DNA of 64,000 nucleotides from the NCBI GenBank assembly GCA_017114885.1, contig WNLJ01000010.1, positions 1-64,000 of the forward strand. The letters run 5' to 3'. Origin of the DNA: Neisseriaceae bacterium PsAf. Lineage in GTDB: Bacteria > Pseudomonadota > Gammaproteobacteria > Burkholderiales > Neisseriaceae. This document shows positions 37,285 to 46,858 of the stretch, one piece after another (position 1 is the first letter of the stretch; every line of letters starts with the position of its first letter). Made by a program: the position numbers and the translations under genes. Under the pieces are notes generated by a model that was not told the origin of the DNA, did not search any database, and saw only the letters and a program-made list of their open reading frames with translations.

Positions 37285-37906
37285 ATTATTAAACTATCTG
37301 AAAGAATTAGACTTAGAACCTTTGTGGCTGCGTAAAGGCAACAATATATCCCCTATTATTACGCCAAAGAATCAAAAGGAATTAAAACCTAAAACTATCA
37401 AAAAAAGCAGCACACCCAATAGTCAATTCATAGTCCAAGAAAAGAGTTCAGATAATAGCATTCCACATACATTAACAGAAACCAACTCAACGGAAAGTAT
37501 TAATGAGTTAGAAGTCAATACTAGAGCTCAATTTATACTAGCAGATAAAGATGGAGATTTTATGCTAATTGGCTTTATGGCACCTAGCCTAAATCAAATA
37601 CAAAATCCCCTTAAAGAAAGTACCTATTCAAGATTATTGAATCAACTATTCAAACAGCTAAATTTAACCTTTCCTGATGACTATTTAATTAAAAAACAAG
37701 AATTAAATCAATATATCAGTAAGTATAAAATACAAGCTATATTATTATTTAGTAGAGAATTTAACGCTACTCAACTCTTAACTGAATTATCACAAAAAAA
37801 TGCTCCAATAAAAATATTAGAGCATCCAAACAATCTTATCCGCAACCCATTACTCAAAAAAGAATTATGGCTGCAACTCCATCAATTTTTTAAAAATCTA
37901 AACTAG
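37271..37906 (+). CDS. UDG-fold-like or DNA polymerase III psi-like protein, no catalytic cysteines
   Basis: A 211-residue protein overlapping rimI by 14 bases. In Betaproteobacteria a family 4 uracil-DNA glycosylase often follows rimI, while Gammaproteobacteria have holD (psi subunit) before it. The C-terminal LEHPNNLIRNPLLKKELWLQL resembles the UDG motif HPxxLLRxPxxKxxAW and also the end of HolD. DFMLIGFMAPSLNQIQNPL (near residue 96) aligns with the UDG GEAPG segment but lacks its key residues. The protein contains no cysteine at all, so the family 4 [4Fe-4S] cluster is impossible. A low-complexity linker (residues 35-80) joins an N-terminal helix RLLNYLKELDLEPLWLRKG. I infer a non-enzymatic derivative, perhaps a psi analogue. 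Confidence 0.55.
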   Translation: MLNPRLLNYLKELDLEPLWLRKGNNISPIITPKNQKELKPKTIKKSSTPNSQFIVQEKSSDNSIPHTLTETNSTESINELEVNTRAQFILADKDGDFMLIGFMAPSLNQIQNPLKESTYSRLLNQLFKQLNLTFPDDYLIKKQELNQYISKYKIQAILLFSREFNATQLLTELSQKNAPIKILEHPNNLIRNPLLKKELWLQLHQFFKNLN

Positions 37907-39734
37907 TATTTCCCTTTTTTCGCTTAATATTGTCATATAAATAGGAAAGAATAGCTATTTCATTCTTTTTCGCAATCATATCTCTAGATTTTTCAAAAGA
38001 AAGTTTGATTTTTTCCTGACTAAAAGGATAGTCTAAGGTTTCTGAATTTACTTTTACAATAGTAGGTTGAGAGCGTTTATCTAGCAAGTAATATCCAGGT
38101 TGTCCATTTTTAGACTTGGTGGATAAAAAGTTGATGTATTCGTCTTGAGACAAATTGGCCTTAGCTTCTTCAACTGACATAACCAACGGATTAGTCCAAT
38201 TCAATAATACTGTTTCTCCCGACTTTAACTGATTAAATTTTCTATTGGCATCAGCCAAAGCAAGCTCTCCTGCCTTCATCAAAATATAATCATTGGCTAC
38301 TTGTTGTTTTACTTCGTTAAAATCACGCAATTTTGCAGGACTATCCTTAGTCACTCTTACCACCCAATAGCTTTCGCCTACATTAATAACTTCAGAATTA
38401 GATTTATCAGAAATACTCATAGGATCAAACAAAGTTTCGATCACTTCAACAGGCAAACCATCTAAAAGTGCTTGCTGTTTCGTTACCCATTCACCACTAG
38501 ATTGAACAATATCAGAACCTAATTCTTTTTGAGATACTTTATGCAAATCTTTGCTTTCATTAAAGGCAGCTTCTGATAATTCATCTCTTAATGTGATTAA
38601 ATTTTCTTTCGCTTGATTGTATTTTAGAACATATTCTATTCCCGCTCTATCTTGGTTATAAGAATGCCAATCCATCGCCGCATCAACTTTAATGATATGG
38701 TAACCATCTTCTGTTTCTACTATTTGATTATATATTTGACCAGTACCTAGGCCAAAGGCAGCATTTTCAATTGCTTCATAATATTGTCCATTTTTTTCAA
38801 TCAGACCTAAAGAACCTCCAAATTGAGCTGTAGAGGCGTCTTGTGAATATTTCTGAGCATATTCAGAAAATTTTTCAGGTTCTTGTTTTACTTTACTTAA
38901 AATTACTTCCGCCTGTTTTCTTAAGTTTAATTTCACATCTTCATTTGGTGCTTGACCCTGAGGGAACATCAACACAACATGTGATACCATCCGTTTAGGA
39001 TTATTTTCTTTATTACTCTCGTAATAAGCTTGTATTTTTTCTTCAGGGATTTTAACTTGCTGAATCATCCAATCAGGTGTTAAATGCAAATAGTCAAATT
39101 GGATCGATTGATCTTGCTTATAAGCTTCTTTGTGTTCTTCATAAAATGACTTTAATTCATTATCATTATACTGCACTTGATCTTTATAGTTAGCAATAGG
39201 GAAACTAACACTTTGAATTTCTTTGCGTGTTTCATAGACCGCTAAGTATTGAAGTAACTGATAATCAGAAACAATATGATTATTATTTAAATAATAGGTC
39301 ATATACGTAAATATCAAATTCTTCTTCATTTCATCTTCAAATAAAGCATCAGAACGATAGGTGTTGTTTATGAAGCTTCTATATCTATCTACATCAAAAT
39401 TACCATTGAAGTCCTTAAAAGCAGGTTCAGATTTAATCATCTGATTAAGTTGATTAGGTGAAATCTCTATGCCAATTTTTTTACCACCCTCAATGAGATA
39501 AGCTCTTTTTTGTAAAAAGATATAAGATTGCTTTATACTTTCTTCATCTTGCATCTGTCTATTTCTTTGCAAGTAGGTCTTAACATCAAAATTGCTAATT
39601 TTAGTATCACCTATTTCTACGAGATATTGAGTCTTAGGCGCACTTAACCCGCCCACACCAAAGTAAACAAAACTAGCCGCAATAACGACTAAAAATATTT
39701 TAACTAAAATACTATTTTTAAAAAAATCAAACAT
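37890..39734 (-). CDS. ppiD: Periplasmic folding chaperone / PPIase PpiD
   Basis: Inner-membrane-anchored periplasmic chaperone that receives proteins emerging from the Sec translocon. A single transmembrane anchor is at about residues 10-32 (ILVKIFLVVIAASFVYFGVGG). A SurA_N-like domain follows with EIGDTKISNFDVKTYLQRNRQ. One parvulin domain starts near residue 245 (RMVSHVVLMFP, then KYSQDASTAQFGGSLGLIEKNG). A C-terminal lobe follows, giving 614 residues. It overlaps the convergent gene at 37271 by 17 bases. With SurA lacking parvulin domains, this is the only periplasmic parvulin in the window. Confidence 0.92.
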   Translation of the reverse strand: MFDFFKNSILVKIFLVVIAASFVYFGVGGLSAPKTQYLVEIGDTKISNFDVKTYLQRNRQMQDEESIKQSYIFLQKRAYLIEGGKKIGIEISPNQLNQMIKSEPAFKDFNGNFDVDRYRSFINNTYRSDALFEDEMKKNLIFTYMTYYLNNNHIVSDYQLLQYLAVYETRKEIQSVSFPIANYKDQVQYNDNELKSFYEEHKEAYKQDQSIQFDYLHLTPDWMIQQVKIPEEKIQAYYESNKENNPKRMVSHVVLMFPQGQAPNEDVKLNLRKQAEVILSKVKQEPEKFSEYAQKYSQDASTAQFGGSLGLIEKNGQYYEAIENAAFGLGTGQIYNQIVETEDGYHIIKVDAAMDWHSYNQDRAGIEYVLKYNQAKENLITLRDELSEAAFNESKDLHKVSQKELGSDIVQSSGEWVTKQQALLDGLPVEVIETLFDPMSISDKSNSEVINVGESYWVVRVTKDSPAKLRDFNEVKQQVANDYILMKAGELALADANRKFNQLKSGETVLLNWTNPLVMSVEEAKANLSQDEYINFLSTKSKNGQPGYYLLDKRSQPTIVKVNSETLDYPFSQEKIKLSFEKSRDMIAKKNEIAILSYLYDNIKRKKGNTSLDF

Positions 39735-39784
39735 ACTGATAACCGATAAGATGAATTAAATAAGCCTTATTGTAACTTAATTTA

Positions 39785-39815
39785 ATAAAAAAGGTGAGTT
39801 TTAACTCACCTTCTT
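39785..39815 (-). terminator. Intrinsic terminator of hupB
   Basis: AAGGTGAGTT and AACTCACCTT form a 10-pair stem. On the minus strand it is followed by TTTTTTATT. Confidence 0.85.
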
Positions 39816-39834
39816 TTGAATACATTGGGAACGA

Positions 39835-40104
39835 CTAGACTGACTCTTTAAGATTTTTACCTGCTCTAAATTTAGGTGTTTTTGAAGCCTTAATCACAAT
39901 AGTTTCACCTGTTTTAGGATTTCTACCATTTCTTTCTGCACGTTCACCCACATAAAAGGTACCAAAACCAACTAAAGTCACGGTATCACCTTTACCTAAA
40001 GCACCAGAAACAGAATCAATAAAACCATCTAAAGCTTTAGCTGCAGTATTTTTAGGAATTCCTGCACTTTCTGCAATCGCACTTACTAATTCAGACCTAT
40101 TCAC
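39835..40104 (-). CDS. hupB: DNA-binding protein HU
   Basis: Nucleoid-associated histone-like protein that bends and wraps DNA. The 89-residue product from the GTG at 40104 reads (M)NRSELVSAIAESAGIPKNTAAKALDGFIDSV. The beta-arm has GFGTFYVGERAERNGRNPKTGE and the tail is FRAGKNLKESV, all standard HU. The GTG is chosen because GGGAG lies seven bases upstream; an in-frame TTG at 40122 overlaps that ribosome-binding site. It sits downstream of lon, as in many Proteobacteria. It has its own strong promoter inside the lon terminator region and its own terminator. Confidence 0.96.
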   Translation of the reverse strand: MNRSELVSAIAESAGIPKNTAAKALDGFIDSVSGALGKGDTVTLVGFGTFYVGERAERNGRNPKTGETIVIKASKTPKFRAGKNLKESV

Positions 40105-40193
40105 AATGAGTCTCCCTTTCAAAAAAATATTAATAACCCTCTACTAGAGAGCCTAAACTGTGTAAACAACACACATACAATTATCCTAAACCA

Positions 40194-40223
40194 TTTATAG
40201 CAAAAATAAAAAGCCCATGTCAA
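40194..40223 (-). promoter_or_regulatory. Strong promoter of hupB, overlapping the lon terminator
   Basis: A perfect TTGACA (40218-40223) and TATAAA (40194-40199) lie 18 bases apart on the minus strand. The -35 overlaps the 3' arm of the lon terminator stem. Confidence 0.75.
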
Positions 40224-40266
40224 GCATTTATGCACTTTTTAGCATTTTTCTTCACATGGGCTTTAA
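40203..40266 (-). terminator. Intrinsic terminator of lon with long loop
   Basis: AAAGCCCATGT and ACATGGGCTTT form an 11-pair stem around a loop of about 33 bases, which itself contains a small GCATAAATGC palindrome. On the minus strand the stem is followed by TTTTTATTTTT. Confidence 0.7.
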
Positions 40267-40286
40267 ATAACATACCAAAAATACCA

Positions 40287-42740
40287 CTAATTCTTGCTTA
40301 TGGGGCTTTTCCCTTTTTTATGAGGGGTGTTGACATTGCCCGCGATGGCCGTACTTGGATCTCCTAATAATTTTTTAGATTCCTTATCCGAAGGCAAAAC
40401 TTCGGGCATCCTCTCTAGTGCTAATTGTAAAATTTCATCGATCCATTGTACTGGAATAATTTTTAAACCTTCTTTAACATTATCAGGAATTTCTTCTAAG
40501 TCTTTCATATTCTTATTAGGGATAAGAACTGTATCGATGCCTCCTCTTAACGCTGCTAATAACTTCTCTTTTAAACCACCAATTGGCAACACTTCACCTC
40601 TTAAAGTGATCTCTCCAGTTAAGGCAACATTTGCTTTAACAGGAATACCTGTTAAAGCAGAAACAATCGCTAAAGTCATCGCACCCCCAGCACTCGGACC
40701 ATCTTTAGGTGTTGCGCCCTCTGGTACGTGCACATGGATGTCATACTTTTCATAAAAATCAACGGGGATTCCTAATGACTCAGATCTAGAACGAACAACC
40801 GATAGGGCCGCAGTAATTGATTCTTGCATTACATCACCCAGTTTACCAGTCCGAACAATATCTCCTTTACCTTTCAAAGCAACCGCTTCGATTGTTAAAA
40901 GTTCTCCACCTACTTGAGTCCATGCCAAACCTGTAACCTGACCCACTCTATTTTCACTCTCAGCTTTACCAAAATCATAACGCTGCACACCTAAAAATTC
41001 AGATAGATTATCTTCGGTCACAATAACCTTCTCATTTTTAGATTTGGAATCCTTATTATCTGAACTCAATACATGTCCAATCACAACACGTCTACAAATT
41101 TTGGCAATTTCTCTTTCTAGAGAACGAACGCCAGCTTCTCTGGTGTAGTAACGTATAATACCTCTGATTGCTGATTCCTCAATTTGGATTTCATCTTCCG
41201 TTAAACCATTATCTTTCATCTGCTTACTAACCAAGTAATTCAAAGCGATACTAACTTTTTCATCTTCGGTATAACCAGACAAGAAAATTACTTCCATTCT
41301 ATCCAACAATGCAGGAGGGATATTTAAAGAATTAGATGTTGCAATAAACATCACATCAGACAAGTCATACTCTACTTCCGTATAATGATCTGAAAAGGAA
41401 TGATTTTGTTCAGGATCCAATACCTCTAATAACGCACTGGCAGGGTCTCCTCTAAAATCTTGACCTATCTTATCCACTTCATCTAACAAAAATAATGGGT
41501 TTTTTACACCAACTTTCATCATGTTTTGAATGATTTTCCCTGGCATTGAACCAATATACGTACGACGGTGTCCTCTAATTTCACTTTCGTCGTGCACGCC
41601 TCCTAAGGCCATACGTATATATTTACGTCCTGTCGCATTTGCGATAGAGCGTCCCAACGAAGTCTTACCAACCCCTGGCGGACCAACCAAACACAAAATA
41701 GGTCCCTTAATCTTACCCACTCTTTTTTGTACTGCTAGATATTCCAAAATTCTATCTTTTACTTTTTCTAAGCCAAAATGATCATCATCTAATGTTTTTT
41801 GAGCTTTAGAAATATTGGTATTAATTCTGTTTTTTTTCTTCCATGGCAACTCAAGCAATACATCTATGTAGTTTCTCACCACTGTTGCTTCAGCCGACAT
41901 ACTTGGCATCATCTTTAGTTTTTTTAATTCTGCCAAAGCTTTTGTTTCTGCCTCTTTGGACATTCCAGCAGAAAGAATTTTCTTTTCTAACTCTTCTAAT
42001 TCTTCTTTTTCATCCTCTTCACCAAGTTCTTTTTGAATGGCCTTCACTTGCTCATTCAAATAGTATTCTCGTTGAGATTTTTCCATTTGTTTTTTAACTC
42101 GTCCACGAATACGCTTTTCGACTTGGAATAAATCCATTTCGGCTTCAATATAGCCTAATAATAAAGATGCTCTCTCATTAACGTCTAAAGTTTCAAGAAT
42201 TTTCTGTCTTTGTGATAATTTCAACTGCATTTGAGCAACAATAGTATCTACCAACTTGCCTAGTTCATTAATTTCTTTAATGCTATTGATAATTTCTGTA
42301 GGCACTTTTTTACTCATATTGGCGTATTCATCTATTTCATGAATTAAAGCCCTATGCAATACTTCTGAAGTTTCATTGCCTTCACCTGCATCATTTAACA
42401 CAGATACACGAGAAACAAAAAACGAATCCTCATCAGTAATATCTAAAACCTTCGCTCTATCAACACCTTCTACCAAAGCTTTTACAGATCCATCTGGAAG
42501 TTTCAACATTTGAATCACTTTAACGATAGTACCTATATCATATAGGTCTTCAGCCGTTGGATTTTCAATTTGATAGTCTTTTTGTGCTAATAAAAATATG
42601 GATTTATCTTCCTCTAAAGCTGCTTCTAAAGCCGCAATAGATTTCTCTCTGCCAATAAGCAAAGGAATCACCATGCCTGGATAGACAACTACATCTCTTA
42701 AAGGAAGTGTAGACAACTCATATGTTTTTCTTCTTGCCAT
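40287..42740 (-). CDS. lon: ATP-dependent protease La (Lon)
   Basis: Cytoplasmic AAA+ serine protease that degrades misfolded and regulatory proteins. The N-terminal substrate domain starts [23 protein letters not shown]. The AAA+ module has Walker [16 protein letters not shown] near residue 357 and Walker [13 protein letters not shown]. The C-terminal protease domain has the catalytic serine in [11 protein letters not shown] and lysine in [14 protein letters not shown], within an overall 817 residues. A sigma-32-like promoter lies just upstream. hupB follows downstream. Confidence 0.97.
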   Translation of the reverse strand: MARRKTYELSTLPLRDVVVYPGMVIPLLIGREKSIAALEAALEEDKSIFLLAQKDYQIENPTAEDLYDIGTIVKVIQMLKLPDGSVKALVEGVDRAKVLDITDEDSFFVSRVSVLNDAGEGNETSEVLHRALIHEIDEYANMSKKVPTEIINSIKEINELGKLVDTIVAQMQLKLSQRQKILETLDVNERASLLLGYIEAEMDLFQVEKRIRGRVKKQMEKSQREYYLNEQVKAIQKELGEEDEKEELEELEKKILSAGMSKEAETKALAELKKLKMMPSMSAEATVVRNYIDVLLELPWKKKNRINTNISKAQKTLDDDHFGLEKVKDRILEYLAVQKRVGKIKGPILCLVGPPGVGKTSLGRSIANATGRKYIRMALGGVHDESEIRGHRRTYIGSMPGKIIQNMMKVGVKNPLFLLDEVDKIGQDFRGDPASALLEVLDPEQNHSFSDHYTEVEYDLSDVMFIATSNSLNIPPALLDRMEVIFLSGYTEDEKVSIALNYLVSKQMKDNGLTEDEIQIEESAIRGIIRYYTREAGVRSLEREIAKICRRVVIGHVLSSDNKDSKSKNEKVIVTEDNLSEFLGVQRYDFGKAESENRVGQVTGLAWTQVGGELLTIEAVALKGKGDIVRTGKLGDVMQESITAALSVVRSRSESLGIPVDFYEKYDIHVHVPEGATPKDGPSAGGAMTLAIVSALTGIPVKANVALTGEITLRGEVLPIGGLKEKLLAALRGGIDTVLIPNKNMKDLEEIPDNVKEGLKIIPVQWIDEILQLALERMPEVLPSDKESKKLLGDPSTAIAGNVNTPHKKGKSPISKN

Positions 42741-42776
42741 TATGCTCTTTCCCTATTTCATAATTGATATGTAACG

Positions 42777-42805
42777 ATATGGTGGGTACTTATTTAAATT
42801 TCAAG
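42777..42805 (-). promoter_or_regulatory. Candidate heat-shock (sigma-32) promoter of lon
   Basis: CTTGAAA (42799-42805) and CACCATAT (42777-42784) are 14 bases apart, matching the RpoH consensus CTTGAAA/CCCCATNT at all but one position. It is about 37 bases before the lon start, between the peroxiredoxin terminator and lon. Confidence 0.65.
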
Positions 42806-42828
42806 CCCTTAATATCAAATATAATAAA

Positions 42829-42871
42829 AAACCACTATGATCCAATGCTACGCTTTCAATCATAGTGGTTT
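42829..42871 (-). terminator. Intrinsic terminator of the peroxiredoxin gene
   Basis: AAACCACTATGAT and ATCATAGTGGTTT pair around a loop of about 17 bases. On the minus strand they are followed by TTTTTTATTAT. Confidence 0.8.
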
Positions 42872-42899
42872 CAATAAAATAAGATTTATAATTTAAATA

Positions 42900-43517
42900 T
42901 TATAATTCCTTAGCATGGCTAGCTAAATAAACAGCCACACCTTCAGCATCAGGTTTCATTCCTTCTGTTCCTTTTTGCCAATTAGCAGGACAAACTTCAC
43001 CATACTCTTCTGCAAACTGCAACGCATCTACCATACGTATCATTTCATCTACATTCCGCCCTAATGGTAGATTATTAATCACTTGGTGCTGTACGATTCC
43101 TTCTTGATCAATTAAAAATGAACCTCTTAAAGCGACACCTTCTTCGGTTTCCACGTCATAGGCACGAATGATTTCTCCTTTAATATCTGAAATCATAGTA
43201 AATTTAACGGGTCCAATACCACCTTCATTCACAGGTGTTTCTCTCCATTTTGCGTGCACATGAGGATTATCAATTGAAACAGAAAACACTTCTACATTTC
43301 TTTTTTTAAATTCATCAAATCGATTATCAAAAGCAATAATTTCTGATGGACATACAAATGTAAAATCCATAGGGTAGAAAAATACTACGGCATATTTACC
43401 CTTCACTGCATTTTTAAAATTGAATTTTTCATCAATGACACCATCAGCTGTTACTGCTGAAAAAGTTTTATCCGAATCAAAGAAAAATGGCGCTGGTTTA
43501 GTAACGAGAACAGACAT
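42900..43517 (-). CDS. Typical 2-Cys peroxiredoxin (AhpC/Prx1 type)
   Basis: Thiol peroxidase that reduces hydrogen peroxide and organic hydroperoxides, recycled by thioredoxin or a dedicated reductase. The peroxidatic cysteine is C56 in PMDFTFVCPSE and the resolving cysteine C175 in EEYGEVCPANWQKG. The GG(I)G and C-terminal YF-like elements that mark sensitivity to overoxidation are only partly present: GGIGP is there but the tail reads YLASHAKEL. At 205 residues it is normal. A strong ribosome-binding site AGGAGG precedes the ATG. It may belong to the OxyR regulon; no operator was verified. No reductase gene is adjacent. Confidence 0.94.
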   Translation of the reverse strand: MSVLVTKPAPFFFDSDKTFSAVTADGVIDEKFNFKNAVKGKYAVVFFYPMDFTFVCPSEIIAFDNRFDEFKKRNVEVFSVSIDNPHVHAKWRETPVNEGGIGPVKFTMISDIKGEIIRAYDVETEEGVALRGSFLIDQEGIVQHQVINNLPLGRNVDEMIRMVDALQFAEEYGEVCPANWQKGTEGMKPDAEGVAVYLASHAKEL

Positions 43518-43564
43518 AATACCCTCCTTTTGAAAAATTAACTTACTCCATTATAAAATTACCC

Positions 43565-46195
43565 TTAAATAGATTCATAAATCTTAGTAGCGACTTCTAT
43601 TACATCACTAGAATTAACATGACCCAAAAGCCACTTCATTTCTTTTTGAATCAATTTTTGTCGATCTTCATCCAACATACTCACTACTTTAAATGAATCT
43701 ACCAGTCTTGCAGCCATCATGGGATTAAATTTTTCTATCTTTACGATTAATTTAGTAATAAATCGATAACCCTCACCATCTATCTGGTGAAAGAAAATAG
43801 GATTTCTGGCAAATGTAACTAATAGTGCCCGTACTTTATTAGGATTCGTTATATCAAAATAGGGACTTTTTAAACTTTTTTTAACGTTTTCAAACGTATC
43901 TTTGGCAAAACTTGAAGCAATTAGATTAAAATACTTATCCAATACCAAACCTTCATTTTTAAGTTGCTCTGCAAAAGAATCCATCAATTCCTCTTTTGTT
44001 TTGCTTTCAATGTGTTTAATAGATTCTAATACACCTATTCTATGAGTCATATTCGTAGATATATCCTCATACTCAGAAGTAAATTGATTAAAGTAATTTT
44101 TATCCGCCTTAATTAAATAAGTTCTGAATATGTTAATCAATGCTCTTATCCATTCTAACTGAGGATGATATTGCTCTTGAACACCAAAAGGATCGCTCGC
44201 TTCATATTTTACCAATGCCTTATATTCAGGTTCTATGCTCACAAAGCAATTTAATGCCAGTTCTAATTTAAAATCCAAGATAACTTTTTGTAATAAAACA
44301 GGATCTACTGGTGCATTTTCTTCCAACAATTCATTAAAACCTGGTAACTCTAATAATAAAGATAATAAAGCATAATTATCTTCTTCAAAAATTAATTGAT
44401 TAATTTTAGAACTTAGTACTAAAATTGGCGGGTATCTTCTACCTGTCTTTTTCGCTTTCAAAAACCTTTTAATATATTTTTTATATAATTGTTGAGAAGC
44501 TTCCCAACGAATAAACTCATCGCTATCATGTAGCATCAAAGTCAACAGCTCGTCTTCTGATTGTTTATATTTTAATTTAATTGGTGCTGAAAAACCTCGT
44601 CCGATAGATAATATGGGATTTTCATCTGAGTTTATTTTAAATTCTATTTCTGCTTTTTTATCTTTTAATAATAAGACACTTTCGTCTTGCCACTGTTTAA
44701 TATTTTCTACCTTATAACTTTGTTTTTTCCCATCGTGAGTCAAAAATCCCATCTTAATAGGAATTAATAGTGGTTTTTTATTTTCACCTGGTATTTTTTG
44801 TTTTAATTTTATTAAAACTTTTTTCTGATCCTTATCAAAGTATTTTTTTACTTTGACAACTGGTGTGCCTGCGTATGAATACCATCTTAAAAACTGAGGT
44901 ATTTCTATGTTATTGGCATCTACCATTGCGTTAAAAAAATCTTCACATGTGACCGCTTGACCATCATGCCGTTCAAAGTAAAGACGCATACCATTTTGAA
45001 AGCCTTCTTCTCCTAAAATAGTATGCAACATACGCACGACTTCGGCGCCTTTTTCATAGACGGTCGTGGTATAAAAATTATTAATTTGTTCATATGCTTC
45101 GGGTCTTACTGGATGAGACAAAGGCCCAGCATCTTCTGTAAATTGAAACTCACGCAATACTTTGACAGCCTCAATTCTTCTTGCAGCCCTTGAACTCATA
45201 TCAGAAGCAAATTCTTGCTCTCTGAAAACAGTTAACCCCTCTTTTAAGGTTAATTGAAACCAGTCTCTGCACGTTACTCTATCTCCCGTGTAATTGTGAA
45301 AGTATTCATGTCCAATGACTGATTCAACACTAGCAAAATCTTTATCTGTTGCCGTTTCAGAAGTTGCTAACACATATTTAGTATTGAAAATATTGAGTCC
45401 TTTATTCTCCATCGCACCCATATTAAAATCATCTACGGCAACAACCATAAAAATATCTAAATCGTACTCTAGATTAAAGCGGCTTTCATCCCATTGCATT
45501 GCTCTTTTTAAAGATTCTATTGCAAAATCAATCTTTTCAATATCTTTGGCCCGACAATAGAATTTAATACTTACATTTTTTCCTGAACGAGTGGTATAAG
45601 TATCCTCTTTATGTGCTAACTGACCTACAACTAAAGCAAATAAATAACTAGGTTTTTTATAAGGATCATGCCAAGTAACCCAATGTCTATTATTATCACT
45701 TTCTCCCGATTTAATTGGATTTCCATTAGAAAGCAAAACAGGATATTTATCTTTATCACCTTCAATGGTAACTGTATATTCTGTCATGATGTCGGGACGA
45801 TCAAAAAAATAAGTAATTCTACGAAATCCTTCTGATTCACATTGTGTGAATAAATTTCCTTCTGATTCGTACAATCCCATCAGAGCTTTATTATCCTTGG
45901 GGCTTAATTGGGTAACTATTTGCAATTTGATATGTTTTTCTGTAGCTTTCCCTAAGTTTAATTGATTATTATCAAGTAGATAATCTTCTTTTGATAATTG
46001 CTGGCCATTCAATTCAACACTGATTAACCGAGCTTCACCGTCCAAAATAAGCTCTTGATCTAACTTTAATACTTCAATTTCTAATACAGAATTGACCAAT
46101 ACATGTTCTTGCTGAATATTAAAATGTAAATCAATTCCATTAACTATAAATGGCAACGGTTCATAATCTTTTAAATATTTTACTGTGTTTTCCAT
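43565..46195 (-). CDS. pepN: Aminopeptidase N
   Basis: Zinc M1-family metallopeptidase that removes N-terminal residues from peptides in the cytoplasm. The exopeptidase motif GAMENKGLNIFN and the zinc site HEYFHNYTGDRV (His, His and the later Glu in LKEGLTVFREQEF) are clear in the region of residues 255-320. The C-terminal helical domain runs to residue 876. The bacterial PepN length is about 870-880. I use the ATG at 46195; an in-frame TTG twelve bases earlier is less likely. cyaY lies upstream on the same strand. Confidence 0.96.
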   Translation of the reverse strand: MENTVKYLKDYEPLPFIVNGIDLHFNIQQEHVLVNSVLEIEVLKLDQELILDGEARLISVELNGQQLSKEDYLLDNNQLNLGKATEKHIKLQIVTQLSPKDNKALMGLYESEGNLFTQCESEGFRRITYFFDRPDIMTEYTVTIEGDKDKYPVLLSNGNPIKSGESDNNRHWVTWHDPYKKPSYLFALVVGQLAHKEDTYTTRSGKNVSIKFYCRAKDIEKIDFAIESLKRAMQWDESRFNLEYDLDIFMVVAVDDFNMGAMENKGLNIFNTKYVLATSETATDKDFASVESVIGHEYFHNYTGDRVTCRDWFQLTLKEGLTVFREQEFASDMSSRAARRIEAVKVLREFQFTEDAGPLSHPVRPEAYEQINNFYTTTVYEKGAEVVRMLHTILGEEGFQNGMRLYFERHDGQAVTCEDFFNAMVDANNIEIPQFLRWYSYAGTPVVKVKKYFDKDQKKVLIKLKQKIPGENKKPLLIPIKMGFLTHDGKKQSYKVENIKQWQDESVLLLKDKKAEIEFKINSDENPILSIGRGFSAPIKLKYKQSEDELLTLMLHDSDEFIRWEASQQLYKKYIKRFLKAKKTGRRYPPILVLSSKINQLIFEEDNYALLSLLLELPGFNELLEENAPVDPVLLQKVILDFKLELALNCFVSIEPEYKALVKYEASDPFGVQEQYHPQLEWIRALINIFRTYLIKADKNYFNQFTSEYEDISTNMTHRIGVLESIKHIESKTKEELMDSFAEQLKNEGLVLDKYFNLIASSFAKDTFENVKKSLKSPYFDITNPNKVRALLVTFARNPIFFHQIDGEGYRFITKLIVKIEKFNPMMAARLVDSFKVVSMLDEDRQKLIQKEMKWLLGHVNSSDVIEVATKIYESI

Positions 46196-46209
46196 AATTG
46201 TTTCCAAAA

Positions 46210-46527
46210 TTAAAATATCTGGCCTTTTTCACCAGAAACCATATCTAAATACCGTTTAATCACTTCTAGCATACTTTCTGTTTTATTTTTTTTAGACACC
46301 CAGTTTTTATTTTCATATATAAATTGATAGGCATCCTTACCTGCTACTAGCCATATTTCATGTTGTCCATAATTTTTTGTCATGACCATATACTCTTGAC
46401 CATTGTTATAGATAATAAAAATATCACCTTTATTATCATAATCAAAGTCCCAATCATAACTGTCTAATTCATCTTCTACTTCTATGAAAAACTTATCCGA
46501 CTCACTTCTGTAATCTACATCATTCAT
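46210..46527 (-). CDS. cyaY: Frataxin-like iron-sulfur assembly protein CyaY
   Basis: Iron-binding regulator of IscS-dependent iron-sulfur cluster assembly. The 105-residue length, the acidic first helix (DVDYRSESDKFFIEVEDELD), the central beta strands GDIFIIYNNGQEYMVMTKNYGQHEIWLVA and the YENKNWVS segment match the frataxin fold. It is divergent from lptM/lysA, a conserved arrangement in Proteobacteria, and lies 15 bases before pepN. Confidence 0.94.
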   Translation of the reverse strand: MNDVDYRSESDKFFIEVEDELDSYDWDFDYDNKGDIFIIYNNGQEYMVMTKNYGQHEIWLVAGKDAYQFIYENKNWVSKKNKTESMLEVIKRYLDMVSGEKGQIF

Positions 46528-46633
46528 TTTAAAACCCTCGACTATCTATCTACATAGAAGATATTATAATACAATACTCCAATATTTTTGATGTGTCATA
46601 TTATTACATACTAAATAAAGAGATATAATCCTT

Positions 46634-46855
46634 ATGAAACCAAGTCAACTATTTATGCTCATCCTAGTAGCAACATTAACGGCCTGTGGCTATAAAGGGG
46701 CCTTATACTTGCCTGACGAAAATGAAGATAATTCTAATTTTGGCCCCATTCAAACCGGAATAGGATTGAGCCCCAATAAAAAAACGAATCATAAAGCACA
46801 GCAAACCGATCAACCAACACCTACCAACAATAACGAAGAAAGTAAGGATGATTAA
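46634..46855 (+). CDS. lptM: LPS translocon maturation chaperone LptM (YifL) lipoprotein
   Basis: Small outer-membrane lipoprotein that assists disulfide maturation of LptD. The 73-residue precursor has a signal peptide with lipobox LTAC (Cys18) directly followed by GYKGALYLP, the family signature sequence. The rest is a polar, proline- and asparagine-rich tail with no fold. It lies between cyaY (divergent) and lysA (three bases downstream), its standard position. Its client LptD is encoded at 58044-60428. Confidence 0.93.
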   Translation: MKPSQLFMLILVATLTACGYKGALYLPDENEDNSNFGPIQTGIGLSPNKKTNHKAQQTDQPTPTNNNEESKDD

Positions 46856-46858
46856 AAT

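Noticed and set aside
40327-40755. A 142-codon plus-strand ORF opposite lon, and similar long antisense ORFs opposite ppsA and lptD
   Set aside because: They mirror strongly conserved coding sequence, have no ribosome-binding sites and no recognisable domain; typical antisense shadows.
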